Positions 18,264 to 26,579 of a stretch of DNA of 64,000 nt are shown in pieces. The position numbers and the translations under genes were made by a program. Every line of letters starts with the position of its first letter. Position 1 is the first letter of the stretch. This DNA is from JBMNGG01 sp050949705 (GTDB lineage Bacteria; Bacillota; Thermosediminibacteria; Thermosediminibacterales; Tepidanaerobacteraceae), in NCBI GenBank assembly GCA_050949705.1, contig JBMNGG010000003.1:62001-126000 (forward strand), given 5' to 3'. Under the pieces are notes generated by a model. The model saw nothing but the letters and a program-made list of their open reading frames with translations, made no database searches and had not been told where the DNA came from.

Positions 18264-19133
18264 ATGGTAAAAAGAATAAAAATGATGCTGATAATAGGGC
18301 TTGTTTTAGCATTATGTGCATCATCTTTAGCAGGTTGTTCTCAAGGAGGGCAGCAAGGTGCATCGGAGAATGATCAAGGGAAAACATCTGAAAATCAAGA
18401 TAATTTAACTGAAGGTCAGGAGGACTCTTTTGATGCCATAATGGAAAAGGGTCAAATCATCATGGGGCTTGATGACACATTTGCACCTATGGGATTTAGA
18501 GATGAAAATAATGAAATTGTAGGTTTTGACATTGACTTAGCTAATGAAGTTTTTAAGAGAAATAATCTGGAATTAATACTTCAACCTATAGATTGGTCTA
18601 TGAAAGAAACAGAGCTCAATTCCGGAAACATCGATCTTATCTGGAATGCTTATACTATTACCCCTGAAAGAAAAGAGAAGGTAGCTTTTACTAAACCATA
18701 TCTTGATAACAGTCAAGTTATTGTAACACTGGCAGATTCAGATATTAAGACCAAAGAAGATCTTGTAGGCAAAAAAGTTGCAGCCCAAACCGGATCAAGT
18801 GCTGTGGATGCAATGAATACAGAACCCGAATTAGTTGCAGCCTTTGATGGTGGAGAACCAGTATTATTTGATACAAACAACGAAGCATTTATGGACTTGG
18901 AAGCTAAAAGATCAGATGCTTTAGTAGCTGATGAGGTTTTGGCAAGATACTACATTAAGCAAAGAGGAGCAGAGAAATACGTTATCCTGGAAGAAGACTT
19001 TGGTGATGAAGAATATGGAATAGGTTTTAGAAAGCAAGATAAAAAATTACTGGAAATGGTAGATAATACTTTAGATGAAATGAGAGAAGACGGTACATTT
19101 GATGAAATATATCAAAAATGGTTTGGTGATTAA
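18264..19133 (+). CDS. Polar amino acid ABC transporter, substrate-binding lipoprotein
   Basis: A 289-residue family 3 solute-binding protein. The signal peptide ends in a lipobox (SSLAGCSQ), then a Gly/Gln/Asn linker leads to a SBP_bac_3 domain with the typical GLDDTFAPMGFRDENNEIVGFDIDLA stretch split over residues ~68-95. It would capture an amino acid outside the membrane; ligand identity is not evident, though the family covers Gln, Glu, Arg, Cys and cystine. It is followed at 23 bp by the permease and then the ATPase, a complete transporter. A good sigma-A promoter lies upstream. Confidence 0.88.
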   Translation: MVKRIKMMLIIGLVLALCASSLAGCSQGGQQGASENDQGKTSENQDNLTEGQEDSFDAIMEKGQIIMGLDDTFAPMGFRDENNEIVGFDIDLANEVFKRNNLELILQPIDWSMKETELNSGNIDLIWNAYTITPERKEKVAFTKPYLDNSQVIVTLADSDIKTKEDLVGKKVAAQTGSSAVDAMNTEPELVAAFDGGEPVLFDTNNEAFMDLEAKRSDALVADEVLARYYIKQRGAEKYVILEEDFGDEEYGIGFRKQDKKLLEMVDNTLDEMREDGTFDEIYQKWFGD

Positions 19134-19156
19134 TTTAGTGTAAAGGGATAGTTCTC

Positions 19157-19801
19157 ATGATAGATTATATTTTTAGGCTAATGCCTGCGATGATTTCGGG
19201 GCTTGACACAACGTTAAGTGTATTTTCTCTGACTTTAATATTTTCCATACCTTTAGGGGTACTTGTAGCCTTGGGGAGACTTTCAAATATTAAACCTTTG
19301 CAGGCTCTGCTGCACTTATATATTTGGGTAATGCGAGGTACTCCATTGCTGCTTCAAATAGTATTTGTATTTTTCGGATTACCCATTGTGGGAATAACCT
19401 TTGATAGATTCCCGGCAGCGATGATAGCCTTCATTTTCAATTATGCAGCATACTTCGGAGAAATTTTCAGAGGTGGAATAGATTCCATTGATAAAGGGCA
19501 ATATGATGCAGCAAAGGTTTTAGGTTTTAATACTGTTCAAACATATACAAAGATAATACTCCCTCAAATGATTAAAATAGTTTTGCCTTCTGTAGCAAAT
19601 GAGGTAATAACACTTGTAAAAGATACTGCATTGGTATATGTTGTGGGATTAGGTGAACTATTGAGAGCTGGTAAGATAGCTTCAAATCGTGATGCATCTT
19701 TAGTGCCCTTAGTTATGGTGGGGGTTTTCTACTTGGTCTTGACAGCAGTATTAACAGCGATATTTAAGAAGCTCGAGGACAGATACTCGTATTATCAGTA
19801 A
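19157..19801 (+). CDS. Polar amino acid ABC transporter permease
   Basis: A 214-residue His/Glu/Gln/Arg-type permease with about five membrane helices. The EAA-loop region that contacts the ATPase reads KGQYDAAKVLGFNTVQTYTKIILPQ (split here: AAKVLG core then ILPQ), and the N-terminal part has the usual LGRLSN and RGTPLLLQ motifs. Length is normal for the family. It probably works as a homodimer with the ATPase encoded 13 bp downstream. Confidence 0.9.
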   Translation: MIDYIFRLMPAMISGLDTTLSVFSLTLIFSIPLGVLVALGRLSNIKPLQALLHLYIWVMRGTPLLLQIVFVFFGLPIVGITFDRFPAAMIAFIFNYAAYFGEIFRGGIDSIDKGQYDAAKVLGFNTVQTYTKIILPQMIKIVLPSVANEVITLVKDTALVYVVGLGELLRAGKIASNRDASLVPLVMVGVFYLVLTAVLTAIFKKLEDRYSYYQ

Positions 19802-19814
19802 GGAGAAATTAACA

Positions 19815-20561
19815 ATGGTGCTTAACGTAGAGGGGTTATACAAAAGTTTCAATGATATTCCTGTTTTGAAAGACGTAAACTTTCATCTAAATGCAGGAGA
19901 GATTCTGGCGATTATCGGACGGTCAGGCGCCGGTAAAACTACTGTTTTGCGCTGCATAAACAACTTGGTAAAATGCGATAAGGGTACAATTAAAATAGAT
20001 GATATGTTTTTATGTAAAGATGATAATAATCATAGTGTTTATGCAAAACCCGCAGACATGCTAAAAATAAGAAAAAAACTAGGTCTAGTGTTTCAAAATT
20101 TTAATCTATTTCCACATATGTCTGTTTTAAAAAACATAATTGAAGCTCCGATAAGTGTATTTGGTGTTTCAAAAGAAGATGCTGTGGCAAAGGCAATGGA
20201 GTTGCTTGAGATGTTGGATCTTGGTGACAAAGCCGATTCATATCCTTTTGAACTATCGGGTGGTCAGAAACAAAGGGTTGCTATAGCTAGAGCCTGTGCA
20301 TTGAATCCTTTGATAATGTGTATGGATGAACCCACATCAGCTTTAGACCCAGAGCTAAGAGAGGATATAGCATCAACGATAGAGAACCTTGCTGGAAATG
20401 GAATGGGAGTTTTATTAATAACCCATGACATGAGTTTTGCAAGAAGGGTTGCACAGCGCATTATTTTCATGGAAGAAGGCCGGGTTATTGAGGATTGCAG
20501 TAGCCAGGAGTTTTTTGACACAGTTGAAAATGAACGAATCAAGAGCTTTATAGGATTATAG
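19815..20561 (+). CDS. Polar amino acid ABC transporter ATPase
   Basis: A 248-residue ABC ATPase of the GlnQ/HisP type. Visible: Walker A GRSGAGKTT, Q loop VFQNFNLFPHM, signature LSGGQKQR, Walker B LIMCMDEPTSALDP and switch His in LLITHDM. It is the last gene of the three-gene operon; a stem-loop terminator follows within 20 bp. Confidence 0.92.
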   Translation: MVLNVEGLYKSFNDIPVLKDVNFHLNAGEILAIIGRSGAGKTTVLRCINNLVKCDKGTIKIDDMFLCKDDNNHSVYAKPADMLKIRKKLGLVFQNFNLFPHMSVLKNIIEAPISVFGVSKEDAVAKAMELLEMLDLGDKADSYPFELSGGQKQRVAIARACALNPLIMCMDEPTSALDPELREDIASTIENLAGNGMGVLLITHDMSFARRVAQRIIFMEEGRVIEDCSSQEFFDTVENERIKSFIGL

Positions 20562-20578
20562 TTTAATTCAAAGATTAA

Positions 20579-20629
20579 TAAGCTACAGGAGAAGCTATTC
20601 TAAAGGTTTATCTCTGTAGCTTTTTTTAT
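20579..20629 (+). terminator. Terminator after the amino acid ABC operon
   Basis: AAGCTACAGGAGA pairs with TCTCTGTAGCTT with one bulge, followed by T7. The following gap to rlmH includes a short palindrome CCCATATGGG near 20699-20708 and no gene. Confidence 0.75.
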
Positions 20630-20802
20630 TATGTTTAACTTAAGATTAGCTACTTATTAAGACGCTCAATTGCTAGTGAGTCCCTATGTTGTGCGGACCC
20701 ATATGGGGAACGCCCACGCATACAAAGCAGTAGCAGAAATAATTTACAAGCTATTTCTATACTGTTTTTGGCTTAATAATTAAACAAGGAAGTGTCTATA
20801 CC

Positions 20803-21282
20803 ATGAACATTGATATTATCGCAGTTGGAAAAATAAAAGAGAAATATCTAACCGCTGGTATAAAAGAATATCTTAAGCGTATCTCTCCCTACTGCAAGTT
20901 AAATATAGTTGAAGTTAGAGAGGAAAAAGCACCAGAAACCCTAAGTGAAAAAGGAAAACTTCAGGTTCTTCAAAGAGAAGGCAAAAACATACTTCAAAGA
21001 TTACATCCAACATCTTTTGCAATACCCTTATGTATTGAAGGGAAACAGCTTTCTTCTGAAGAAATGTCAATAAAGATTAGTGAACTGACCGTATCAGGTA
21101 ATTCTCATTTTACATTTATTATTGGTGGGTCATTAGGCCTTTCAGATGAAGTTAAGGAAAGAGGAGACTTATTACTCTCTTTTTCAAAACTTACCTTTCC
21201 TCATCAACTGATGAGGTTAGTACTACTAGAGCAGATATACAGATGGTTCAAGATAATGCGAAAAGAGGTCTATCACAAGTGA
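20803..21282 (+). CDS. rlmH: 23S rRNA pseudouridine-1915 N3-methyltransferase RlmH
   Basis: A 159-residue SPOUT-class methyltransferase, the usual length for RlmH. It starts with NIDIIAVGKIKEKYL, and the C-terminal knot has FIIGGSLGLS, then LTFPHQLMRLVLLEQIYRWF and the closing YHK motif. It methylates Psi1915 in helix 69 of 23S rRNA. Location near walRK and htrA is conserved in Firmicutes. A hairpin terminator follows at 21350. Confidence 0.93.
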   Translation: MNIDIIAVGKIKEKYLTAGIKEYLKRISPYCKLNIVEVREEKAPETLSEKGKLQVLQREGKNILQRLHPTSFAIPLCIEGKQLSSEEMSIKISELTVSGNSHFTFIIGGSLGLSDEVKERGDLLLSFSKLTFPHQLMRLVLLEQIYRWFKIMRKEVYHK

Positions 21283-21349
21283 GGGAAAGGCAGCATTATC
21301 CCATCAAATACAGCATAATATTTCTTCTATTAAAAATGTATGAGAAACT

Positions 21350-21376
21350 TAGACTTGGCAGAAGCCAAGTCTTTTC
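21350..21376 (+). terminator. Terminator after rlmH
   Basis: AGACTTGGC (21351-21359) pairs perfectly with GCCAAGTCT (21364-21372), loop of four bases, then TTTTC. Confidence 0.75.
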
Positions 21377-21509
21377 ATTTATATAGAAGGTGAATAGTCA
21401 TGTATTTGTTAATGTGAGTTTATCTTTTCAATCTTATTCAAATCCTTAAAAATAATATGCATAATAGAATGATAAAAAAATGACAAACATTACGTTTAAT
21501 AGAAAAATA

Positions 21510-21538
21510 TTGACAAGTGTGTTAATAAAGACTATAAT
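21510..21538 (+). promoter_or_regulatory. Perfect consensus sigma-A promoter facing a non-coding region
   Basis: TTGACA (21510-21515), exactly 17 bp, TATAAT (21533-21538). The predicted start near 21545 coincides with an operator-like motif (next entries). No gene begins until 22377, so it drives either an 830-nt leader of the sugar transporter or a separate non-coding RNA. Confidence 0.8.
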
Positions 21539-21544
21539 ATAAGC

Positions 21545-21561
21545 ACGGCAAACGCATGAAA
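21545..21561 (+). promoter_or_regulatory. Operator-like motif copy 1
   Basis: ACGGCAAACGCATGAAA at the expected transcription start. The motif recurs inverted and nearly identical at 22323-22339 and partially at 22268-22276. Its central AACGC resembles half-sites of LacI-family operators. Repressor identity is unknown. Confidence 0.5.
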
Positions 21562-21617
21562 ACATTGGCTAAATAACGAAAAGTCAATGTTCTCGCAGTC
21601 TCTTTGACCTTTCGTAT
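21561..21617 (+). ncRNA. Two mutually exclusive hairpins in the long leader
   Basis: AACATTG (21561-21567) can pair with CAATGTT (about 21587-21593). CGAAAAGTCAA (about 21579-21589) can instead pair with TTGACCTTTCG (about 21606-21616) with one mismatch. The two helices share bases, so only one can form at a time, as in a conditional leader. It may simply be chance; no known riboswitch class is recognised. Confidence 0.3.
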
Positions 21618-22129
21618 AGTCTCTTACACAGCCTCTTAAGCCTTCTATCCTTTTCAAAAAACAAATTCATCATACTATTTTATGTCATACAACTGAATAT
21701 TTCACAATATATATTAACAATTGATACTATAGCAAATTGAGAAGAATCTTGTAAAAACATCAAAAAAATAAAGGCTTATGTATTACCCTAAAAGACTTTA
21801 CTTCTTAATGAAGGTGAGGAATATTTAAAAGAGGCAGGAGACAAAACCTAAAAGAATTAGCAACAAATGTAAACAAGATATAAGCTAGTAGCATTGAGAC
21901 TGATGTCACTAGATGTGTCAGTATAGTAAGAATGCATTGCATAGAAACTATGCATTAGTTTTAAAACATATGTAACATAGTGGTCATGAAAAATTTTTGG
22001 TCTTATATAAAATTGTACATAACATCTTTAAACTGAAAAAGGCAAAAAAGAGGGGATGTATAAAGGCTAAATATTTAAGGTATCAGTTACTTAAACGCCA
22101 CTGAAAAAGAATTTATTAGATTTATCTTT

Positions 22130-22171
22130 AAAAACTAGACAGGTCCTTATATAGGGGTTGCCTGGTTTTTA
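22130..22171 (+). terminator. Possible terminator in the leader before the sugar transporter
   Basis: AAAAACTAG pairs with CTGGTTTTT (one G-T pair), with further partial pairing and a T5 run. If used, it would end the transcript from the 21510 promoter at about 620 nt, ahead of the transporter genes. Confidence 0.45.
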
Positions 22172-22267
22172 GATTAAGAAAAATTAAATATTTAAATTTC
22201 TGGACATAGCTTTTGATACATATAAATTGAGTTTGAAGTTATTTAAACATATAGTAACTTACATATT

Positions 22268-22276
22268 GTTTGCCGT
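22268..22276 (-). promoter_or_regulatory. Operator-like motif, partial copy
   Basis: GTTTGCCGT is the reverse complement of ACGGCAAAC, the first half of the motif at 21545. Confidence 0.35.
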
Positions 22277-22322
22277 AATGACATTTTTTTAAAATTATAT
22301 ATGTATGGTTGTGTAAGATAAA

Positions 22323-22339
22323 TTCTCATGCGTTTACCG
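22323..22339 (-). promoter_or_regulatory. Operator-like motif copy 2, inverted
   Basis: TTCTCATGCGTTTACCGT reads ACGGTAAACGCATGAGAA on the minus strand, matching copy 1 in 15 of 17 positions. It lies 38 bp before the transporter start, where a bound repressor could block transcription or loop to copy 1. Confidence 0.5.
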
Positions 22340-22376
22340 TAGCATATTATAGCAGAGAGGGAGGTCTGGTTGGAGC

Positions 22377-23882
22377 TTGGATGGAGAAAAGAACGTAAAC
22401 TACATTATAGAGATGACTGATATATGCAAAAGTTTTCCTGGTGTAAAAGCCCTTGACCATGTATCATTTAAACTGAGAGATGGTGAAGTGCACGCTCTTG
22501 TGGGCGAAAATGGTGCCGGTAAGTCTACACTTATGAAAATTCTCTCCGGAGTATATGTTCTGGACGAAGGCGAAATTAAGTTTCGCGGAGAGTCTGTGCG
22601 TTTCAACAGCACTTGGGACGCCCAGCAGAAAGGGATTACTCTAGTATATCAGGAACCACAGATTATCCCAAATATGACGATTATGGACAATATCTGTTTA
22701 GGTGCGATGCCTACAAAAAATGCTTTTGTTGACAGAAGAACTATGTACTTAAAAAGTGCGAGCATCGCCAAAAAGGTAGGTCTTAGGAAAAATGTTATGG
22801 AAATGGCCGGAGTGCTTAGCATGGGAGAACGGCAGATGGTTCAGATTGCCAAGGCGCTCTACCGTGCTTCATCTGTTATTATAATGGATGAACCCACATC
22901 TTCTCTTACTGAGCGTGAAACAGACCATCTGTTTGAAGTAATCCGGCAGCTTAAATCAGAGGGTATGGGGATCGTATATATTTCCCACCGAATGGATGAG
23001 ATCTTCAAAATCTGCGACAGGGTTACCGTTCTAAAAGACGGCCAGTATGTGGATAGCTTAAGTATTGATCAGCTTGACAAGAGAAAGCTAGTCAATATGA
23101 TGGTTGGTCGCGAATTGGGTATGCACTTCCCACCGAAGCGCACAAACCCTGGAAAAGAAATCATCCGGGTGGAGAACTTATGTCAAACAGGAGTGTTTGA
23201 GAACATTAGCTTCTCTGTACACGCCGGTGAAGTCGTAGGTATCGGCGGCCTTATTGGTGCAGGGCGCACCGAGGTAATGGATGCCATTTTCGGGATGTCC
23301 CAACCCACCTCAGGAAAAGTGTTCATCCATGGGAAGGAAGTACAAATCAGACATCCAATGGATGCCATTAACAACCATATCGCATATGCCACGGAAGATC
23401 GCCATACCGGCCTAATCCTGCATATGTCGATTCTTGAAAACATTTCCCTCGCGTCCCTCACCCAGCTTCTCAGCGGACCTTTTATTGATGACATAAAGAG
23501 GAAACAGGAAACATTTAAATACATGAACCGCCTGCAGGTCAAGGCACCTTCTATGCTTACTAGGGTAAACGATCTCTCTGGTGGTAATCAGCAGAAGGTG
23601 GTTTTCGCTAAATGGCTTATGCGTTCTGCAGATGTGTATATTCTTGATGAGCCTACTCGAGGAATTGACGTCGGCGCTAAAGAGGAAATATACAAGCTGA
23701 TCGACGACTTGGCACGGGCAGGAAAAGCTGTTATCGTAATTTCTTCCGAGCTACCCGAGCTCATTGGTGTATCAGATAGGATTCTTGTCATGTATAATGG
23801 AAGAATACAGGGCGAGTTGCAAGGAGCAAAAGCCACTGAGAAAAATATTATAGAATATGCGACAGGAGTGAGAGGAGCATGA
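22377..23882 (+). CDS. Ribose/galactose-type sugar ABC transporter, fused double ATPase
   Basis: A 501-residue protein with two ABC cassettes, the RbsA/MglA architecture. First cassette: GENGAGKST (Walker A), LSMGERQMV (signature), SVIIMDEPTSSL (Walker B). Second cassette has a degenerate Walker A (GLIGAGRTEVMD) but a good signature LSGGNQQK and Walker B VYILDEPTRGIDVG. The chosen TTG at 22377 lies 12 bp after GGAGG, rather far; the ATG at 22413 would cut into the first strand and is less likely. The stop overlaps the permease start by 4 bp. Base composition looks more GC-rich than the flanks. Confidence 0.9.
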   Translation: MDGEKNVNYIIEMTDICKSFPGVKALDHVSFKLRDGEVHALVGENGAGKSTLMKILSGVYVLDEGEIKFRGESVRFNSTWDAQQKGITLVYQEPQIIPNMTIMDNICLGAMPTKNAFVDRRTMYLKSASIAKKVGLRKNVMEMAGVLSMGERQMVQIAKALYRASSVIIMDEPTSSLTERETDHLFEVIRQLKSEGMGIVYISHRMDEIFKICDRVTVLKDGQYVDSLSIDQLDKRKLVNMMVGRELGMHFPPKRTNPGKEIIRVENLCQTGVFENISFSVHAGEVVGIGGLIGAGRTEVMDAIFGMSQPTSGKVFIHGKEVQIRHPMDAINNHIAYATEDRHTGLILHMSILENISLASLTQLLSGPFIDDIKRKQETFKYMNRLQVKAPSMLTRVNDLSGGNQQKVVFAKWLMRSADVYILDEPTRGIDVGAKEEIYKLIDDLARAGKAVIVISSELPELIGVSDRILVMYNGRIQGELQGAKATEKNIIEYATGVRGA

Positions 23883-24952
23883 GCAATATTAAAAATAGCC
23901 AAGCTGTTGAAGCAGCTGAGGTTCAGGCATCCTATGAGGAGGACTTACTTGCAGGTGCGGCAGTGCTGGATAAAAAAGAGATTATCCGGGCAAATTTTAG
24001 AAACTTCTTTAACTTTAAAACAAACGAAAAGCTTGGAGCACTTTTAGGGCTTTTCGTACTTATGATCGTATCGTCTATTCTTTCGCCACACTTCTTGTCA
24101 TTTAACAATCTGTTTAATATTCTGCGGCAGTATACCGTCTTGGGTCTTATGGTTATTGGCATGTGTACTGTAATACTGACAGGCAGCGTAGACCTTTCTG
24201 CTGGCTCCACTCTAGCCTTCTGCGGCATCATAATCGGCTTGTTAAAGGATCAACCTTTCATCGTTATCTTCCTTTCTACTGTGGCAACAGGTCTTCTAAT
24301 CGGTTTTATCAATGGATATCTGATTGCAGTTAAGAAAATGGAAAACTATATTGCCACTTTAGGTATGCAGATTGTACTGCGGGGCTTGTGTCTGTGGATT
24401 ACACACAGTTCATATATCGCAGATATTAACAGCTTCGGCTGGCTGGCAAACACCACATTTGTATTGAGACCATGGCTGCGAATTCCGCTGCCGGTTATCA
24501 TACTGGTGTTAATGTATATCATCATACATATTATTTACACAAAGACAGTGTTTGGTAAGAACCTTTACGCCATCGGTGGGAACCCCATTGCAGCTAAGCT
24601 GTCAGGTGTTAAAACCGAGAAAATGAAGATTTCTGCCTTTATGATCGCCGGGCTGATGTGTGCCTTTGCGGCTCTGGTAAACGTATCCCGGCTTTCCACC
24701 GCCGAGCCTCTTGCTGGTGTAGGCTTTGAAGCGGACGCTGTGGCTGCTTCTCTGGTAGGCGGTGCTAGCCTTGCGGGCGGACGTGGATCTATCAGCGGCG
24801 CTTTTATAGGCCTTTGTGTTTTTGGTTCCCTATATAATATCATGAACCTTTTGGGTGTTCAGTCTGCGGCACAGCAGGTAGCAAAAGGTATAATCATTAT
24901 CGGAGCTGTACTCATGCGCTTGAGCGTTCAAGGTACTGAATCCAAAAACTAA
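23879..24952 (+). CDS. Ribose/galactose-type sugar ABC transporter permease
   Basis: A 357-residue BPD_transp_2 family permease (RbsC/MglC type) with about 9-10 membrane helices after a ~45-residue cytoplasmic N-terminal extension. The family motifs GSVDLSAGS, FGKNLYAIGGNPIAAKLSG and the final GGASLAGGRGSISGAFIG are clear. It forms the membrane path with the double ATPase encoded upstream. The N-terminal extension is longer than in E. coli RbsC. Confidence 0.9.
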   Translation: MSNIKNSQAVEAAEVQASYEEDLLAGAAVLDKKEIIRANFRNFFNFKTNEKLGALLGLFVLMIVSSILSPHFLSFNNLFNILRQYTVLGLMVIGMCTVILTGSVDLSAGSTLAFCGIIIGLLKDQPFIVIFLSTVATGLLIGFINGYLIAVKKMENYIATLGMQIVLRGLCLWITHSSYIADINSFGWLANTTFVLRPWLRIPLPVIILVLMYIIIHIIYTKTVFGKNLYAIGGNPIAAKLSGVKTEKMKISAFMIAGLMCAFAALVNVSRLSTAEPLAGVGFEADAVAASLVGGASLAGGRGSISGAFIGLCVFGSLYNIMNLLGVQSAAQQVAKGIIIIGAVLMRLSVQGTESKN

Positions 24953-25031
24953 TACTAAAAGCGTTGTAACCGCATGTTTCCGCAATCGGATCATGCGATA
25001 CAAAAATTACCAAAAATAAGGAGGCACTTTT

Positions 25032-26033
25032 ATGAAAAAGAAAAGCATCTTGGCCCTTCTGATTGTATTTTTGATGGTATTATCTATGACTGGCTGCCAG
25101 TCTCCTGCCGGAGAGTCTACTCCTGCTCCTAACACTGGTTCTGATGAGGTACAGCCGTCAGGCGATGACTGGGATCCCAGTAAATATCTCATCGGTTTCT
25201 CCCAAGGTTGGAATGGTGTGGAATTCTGCCAGACAATGAGAAGTGAAATTGAAGAAACCTGTAAAAAATACAATATTCCTTTAGTTTCCACTGATGCTAA
25301 CGACTCTGCCGAAAAGCAGATCGCGGACATTGAGGACCTGATTACTCGTGGTGTGGATGTGCTTCTTGTTGCCACTTATAAGCCAGAAGCCATCGGAAAT
25401 GCCTGCCAGAAGGCGATGGATGCAGGTATTCCTGTTATCGTTCTTAGTACCGCTGTCCACGGTATTGACAGCTATTTACTTACCTGTGACGCTTTTGATA
25501 TCGGTGTTATGGCAGCCGAGTACCTCTTTGAAAAAATGGGTGGCGAAGGCCAATTCATTCATCTATCCGGTAAGGAAGGCTCCACTGTAAATGCGGAGCG
25601 TACCAGGGGCATGATGAGCGTGCTGGAAAAATATCCTGATATAGAAATGGTTGCAAGCATGGCTTGTAACTATGACCGCACCCTGTCTCTGACTACGACG
25701 GAAGACCTACTAAAAGTGTATCCTAATGTAACCGGTCTCTATGCAAACAACGACGATATGGCCCTTGGTGCAATCCAGGCCCTTGAGGAGTTTGGCAAGG
25801 TCTGTAAGGCTGACGGCACTGGCGACGTTGTCGTTGTATCCGTGGGCGACGGACTTGGTTCCGAGCTCTTTGATAGAGTTGCAGATGGTTCTCTCTATGC
25901 ACAACGTAACCCGACTTACGGCGTAGAGGGTGTTGAAACCGCAATCAAACTGCTAAAAGGTGAAACCGTTGAGAAGATCGTTTCTCTGCCCGGTTACCCC
26001 ATGACTCCAGAAAATATCGACACTTTCCGGTAA
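25032..26033 (+). CDS. Sugar-binding lipoprotein (RbsB-type) of the ABC transporter
   Basis: A 333-residue periplasmic-binding-protein-like I family protein (Peripla_BP_4). The signal peptide ends in a lipobox (SMTGCQS), so it is anchored outside. The ribose-type core includes DANDSAEKQIADIEDLITRGVDVLLV (seen as KQIADIEDLI then GVDVLLV) and the ligand-contact-type stretch ANNDDMALGAIQALEEFG. Ligand is unknown; no sugar catabolic gene lies nearby. Binding protein last is the reverse of the commonest rbs order. A strong terminator follows within 12 bp. Confidence 0.88.
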   Translation: MKKKSILALLIVFLMVLSMTGCQSPAGESTPAPNTGSDEVQPSGDDWDPSKYLIGFSQGWNGVEFCQTMRSEIEETCKKYNIPLVSTDANDSAEKQIADIEDLITRGVDVLLVATYKPEAIGNACQKAMDAGIPVIVLSTAVHGIDSYLLTCDAFDIGVMAAEYLFEKMGGEGQFIHLSGKEGSTVNAERTRGMMSVLEKYPDIEMVASMACNYDRTLSLTTTEDLLKVYPNVTGLYANNDDMALGAIQALEEFGKVCKADGTGDVVVVSVGDGLGSELFDRVADGSLYAQRNPTYGVEGVETAIKLLKGETVEKIVSLPGYPMTPENIDTFR

Positions 26034-26044
26034 ACATATTTTAC

Positions 26045-26081
26045 AAAATGCCCTCCTTACTTTTAAGGAGGGCATTTTTTG
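26045..26081 (+). terminator. Terminator after the sugar ABC operon
   Basis: AAATGCCCTCCTTA pairs perfectly with TAAGGAGGGCATTT, loop CTTT, then T-run. Confidence 0.88.
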
Positions 26082-26221
26082 ATGTGGACCGTTTTTGTAT
26101 GTTGGCCCTCATTTAGCGGTAACGTTAATTTTGGATTTTACGTATTGCTTTTACTGATTATGCTGTATAATAGTAATGTCGTGAAAAAAGTCGTATCAAT
26201 TCTCTGCAATAATAATAGATG

Positions 26222-26414
26222 GTGAGATATGATATAGGGACTTTAGCTGTCGTAAAGGACTATTATGCTATTTTGGGGCTATCTAAAAACGCTACATATT
26301 ATGAAATAAAAAGAGCCTTTTGCGATAAAGCAAAAAAAATACCACCAAGATGTATGTAAACTTCCTGATGCACACAAAAATTCATTGAGGTCTGACAGGG
26401 GTGATGGTGGTTAA
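26222..26414 (+). pseudogene. Decayed J-domain (DnaJ-like) gene
   Basis: From a GTG at 26222 the frame reads a J-domain start, KDYYAILGLSKNATYYEIKR, AFCDKAKK, then stops at 26357. After the A8 run at 26332-26339 the +1 frame continues YHQDVCKLPDAHK, the helix II-loop region, with HPD changed to HQD. A further shift gives KFIEV, the next conserved J-domain block, before a stop. At least two frameshifts plus the HPD loss show a dead gene or a fragment. The rest of the gap 26034-26579 shows no gene. Confidence 0.65.
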
Positions 26415-26579
26415 GGGCGTTACTTACTAAGTTCAAAATGATGGGGAATTCATAGGACTTAGACTATTAAAGGTGCTTTAGTAGGTGACTTTTTGGTATT
26501 ATTATTAATTTTATTTTATTTTTACGATTAAGTTATAATTTGGTTAAAAACTTGGGCTTTTTACTAGGGGGGCAATATT

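Noticed and set aside
20690..20730. Riboswitch or tRNA-like element before rlmH
   Set aside because: Only a 10-bp palindrome CCCATATGGG is seen; no known riboswitch core or tRNA pattern.
21790..21960. Remnant of a relaxase or mobilisation gene in the non-coding leader
   Set aside because: A short stretch (NLKELATNVNKI) resembles such proteins but is interrupted by stops and too short to support.
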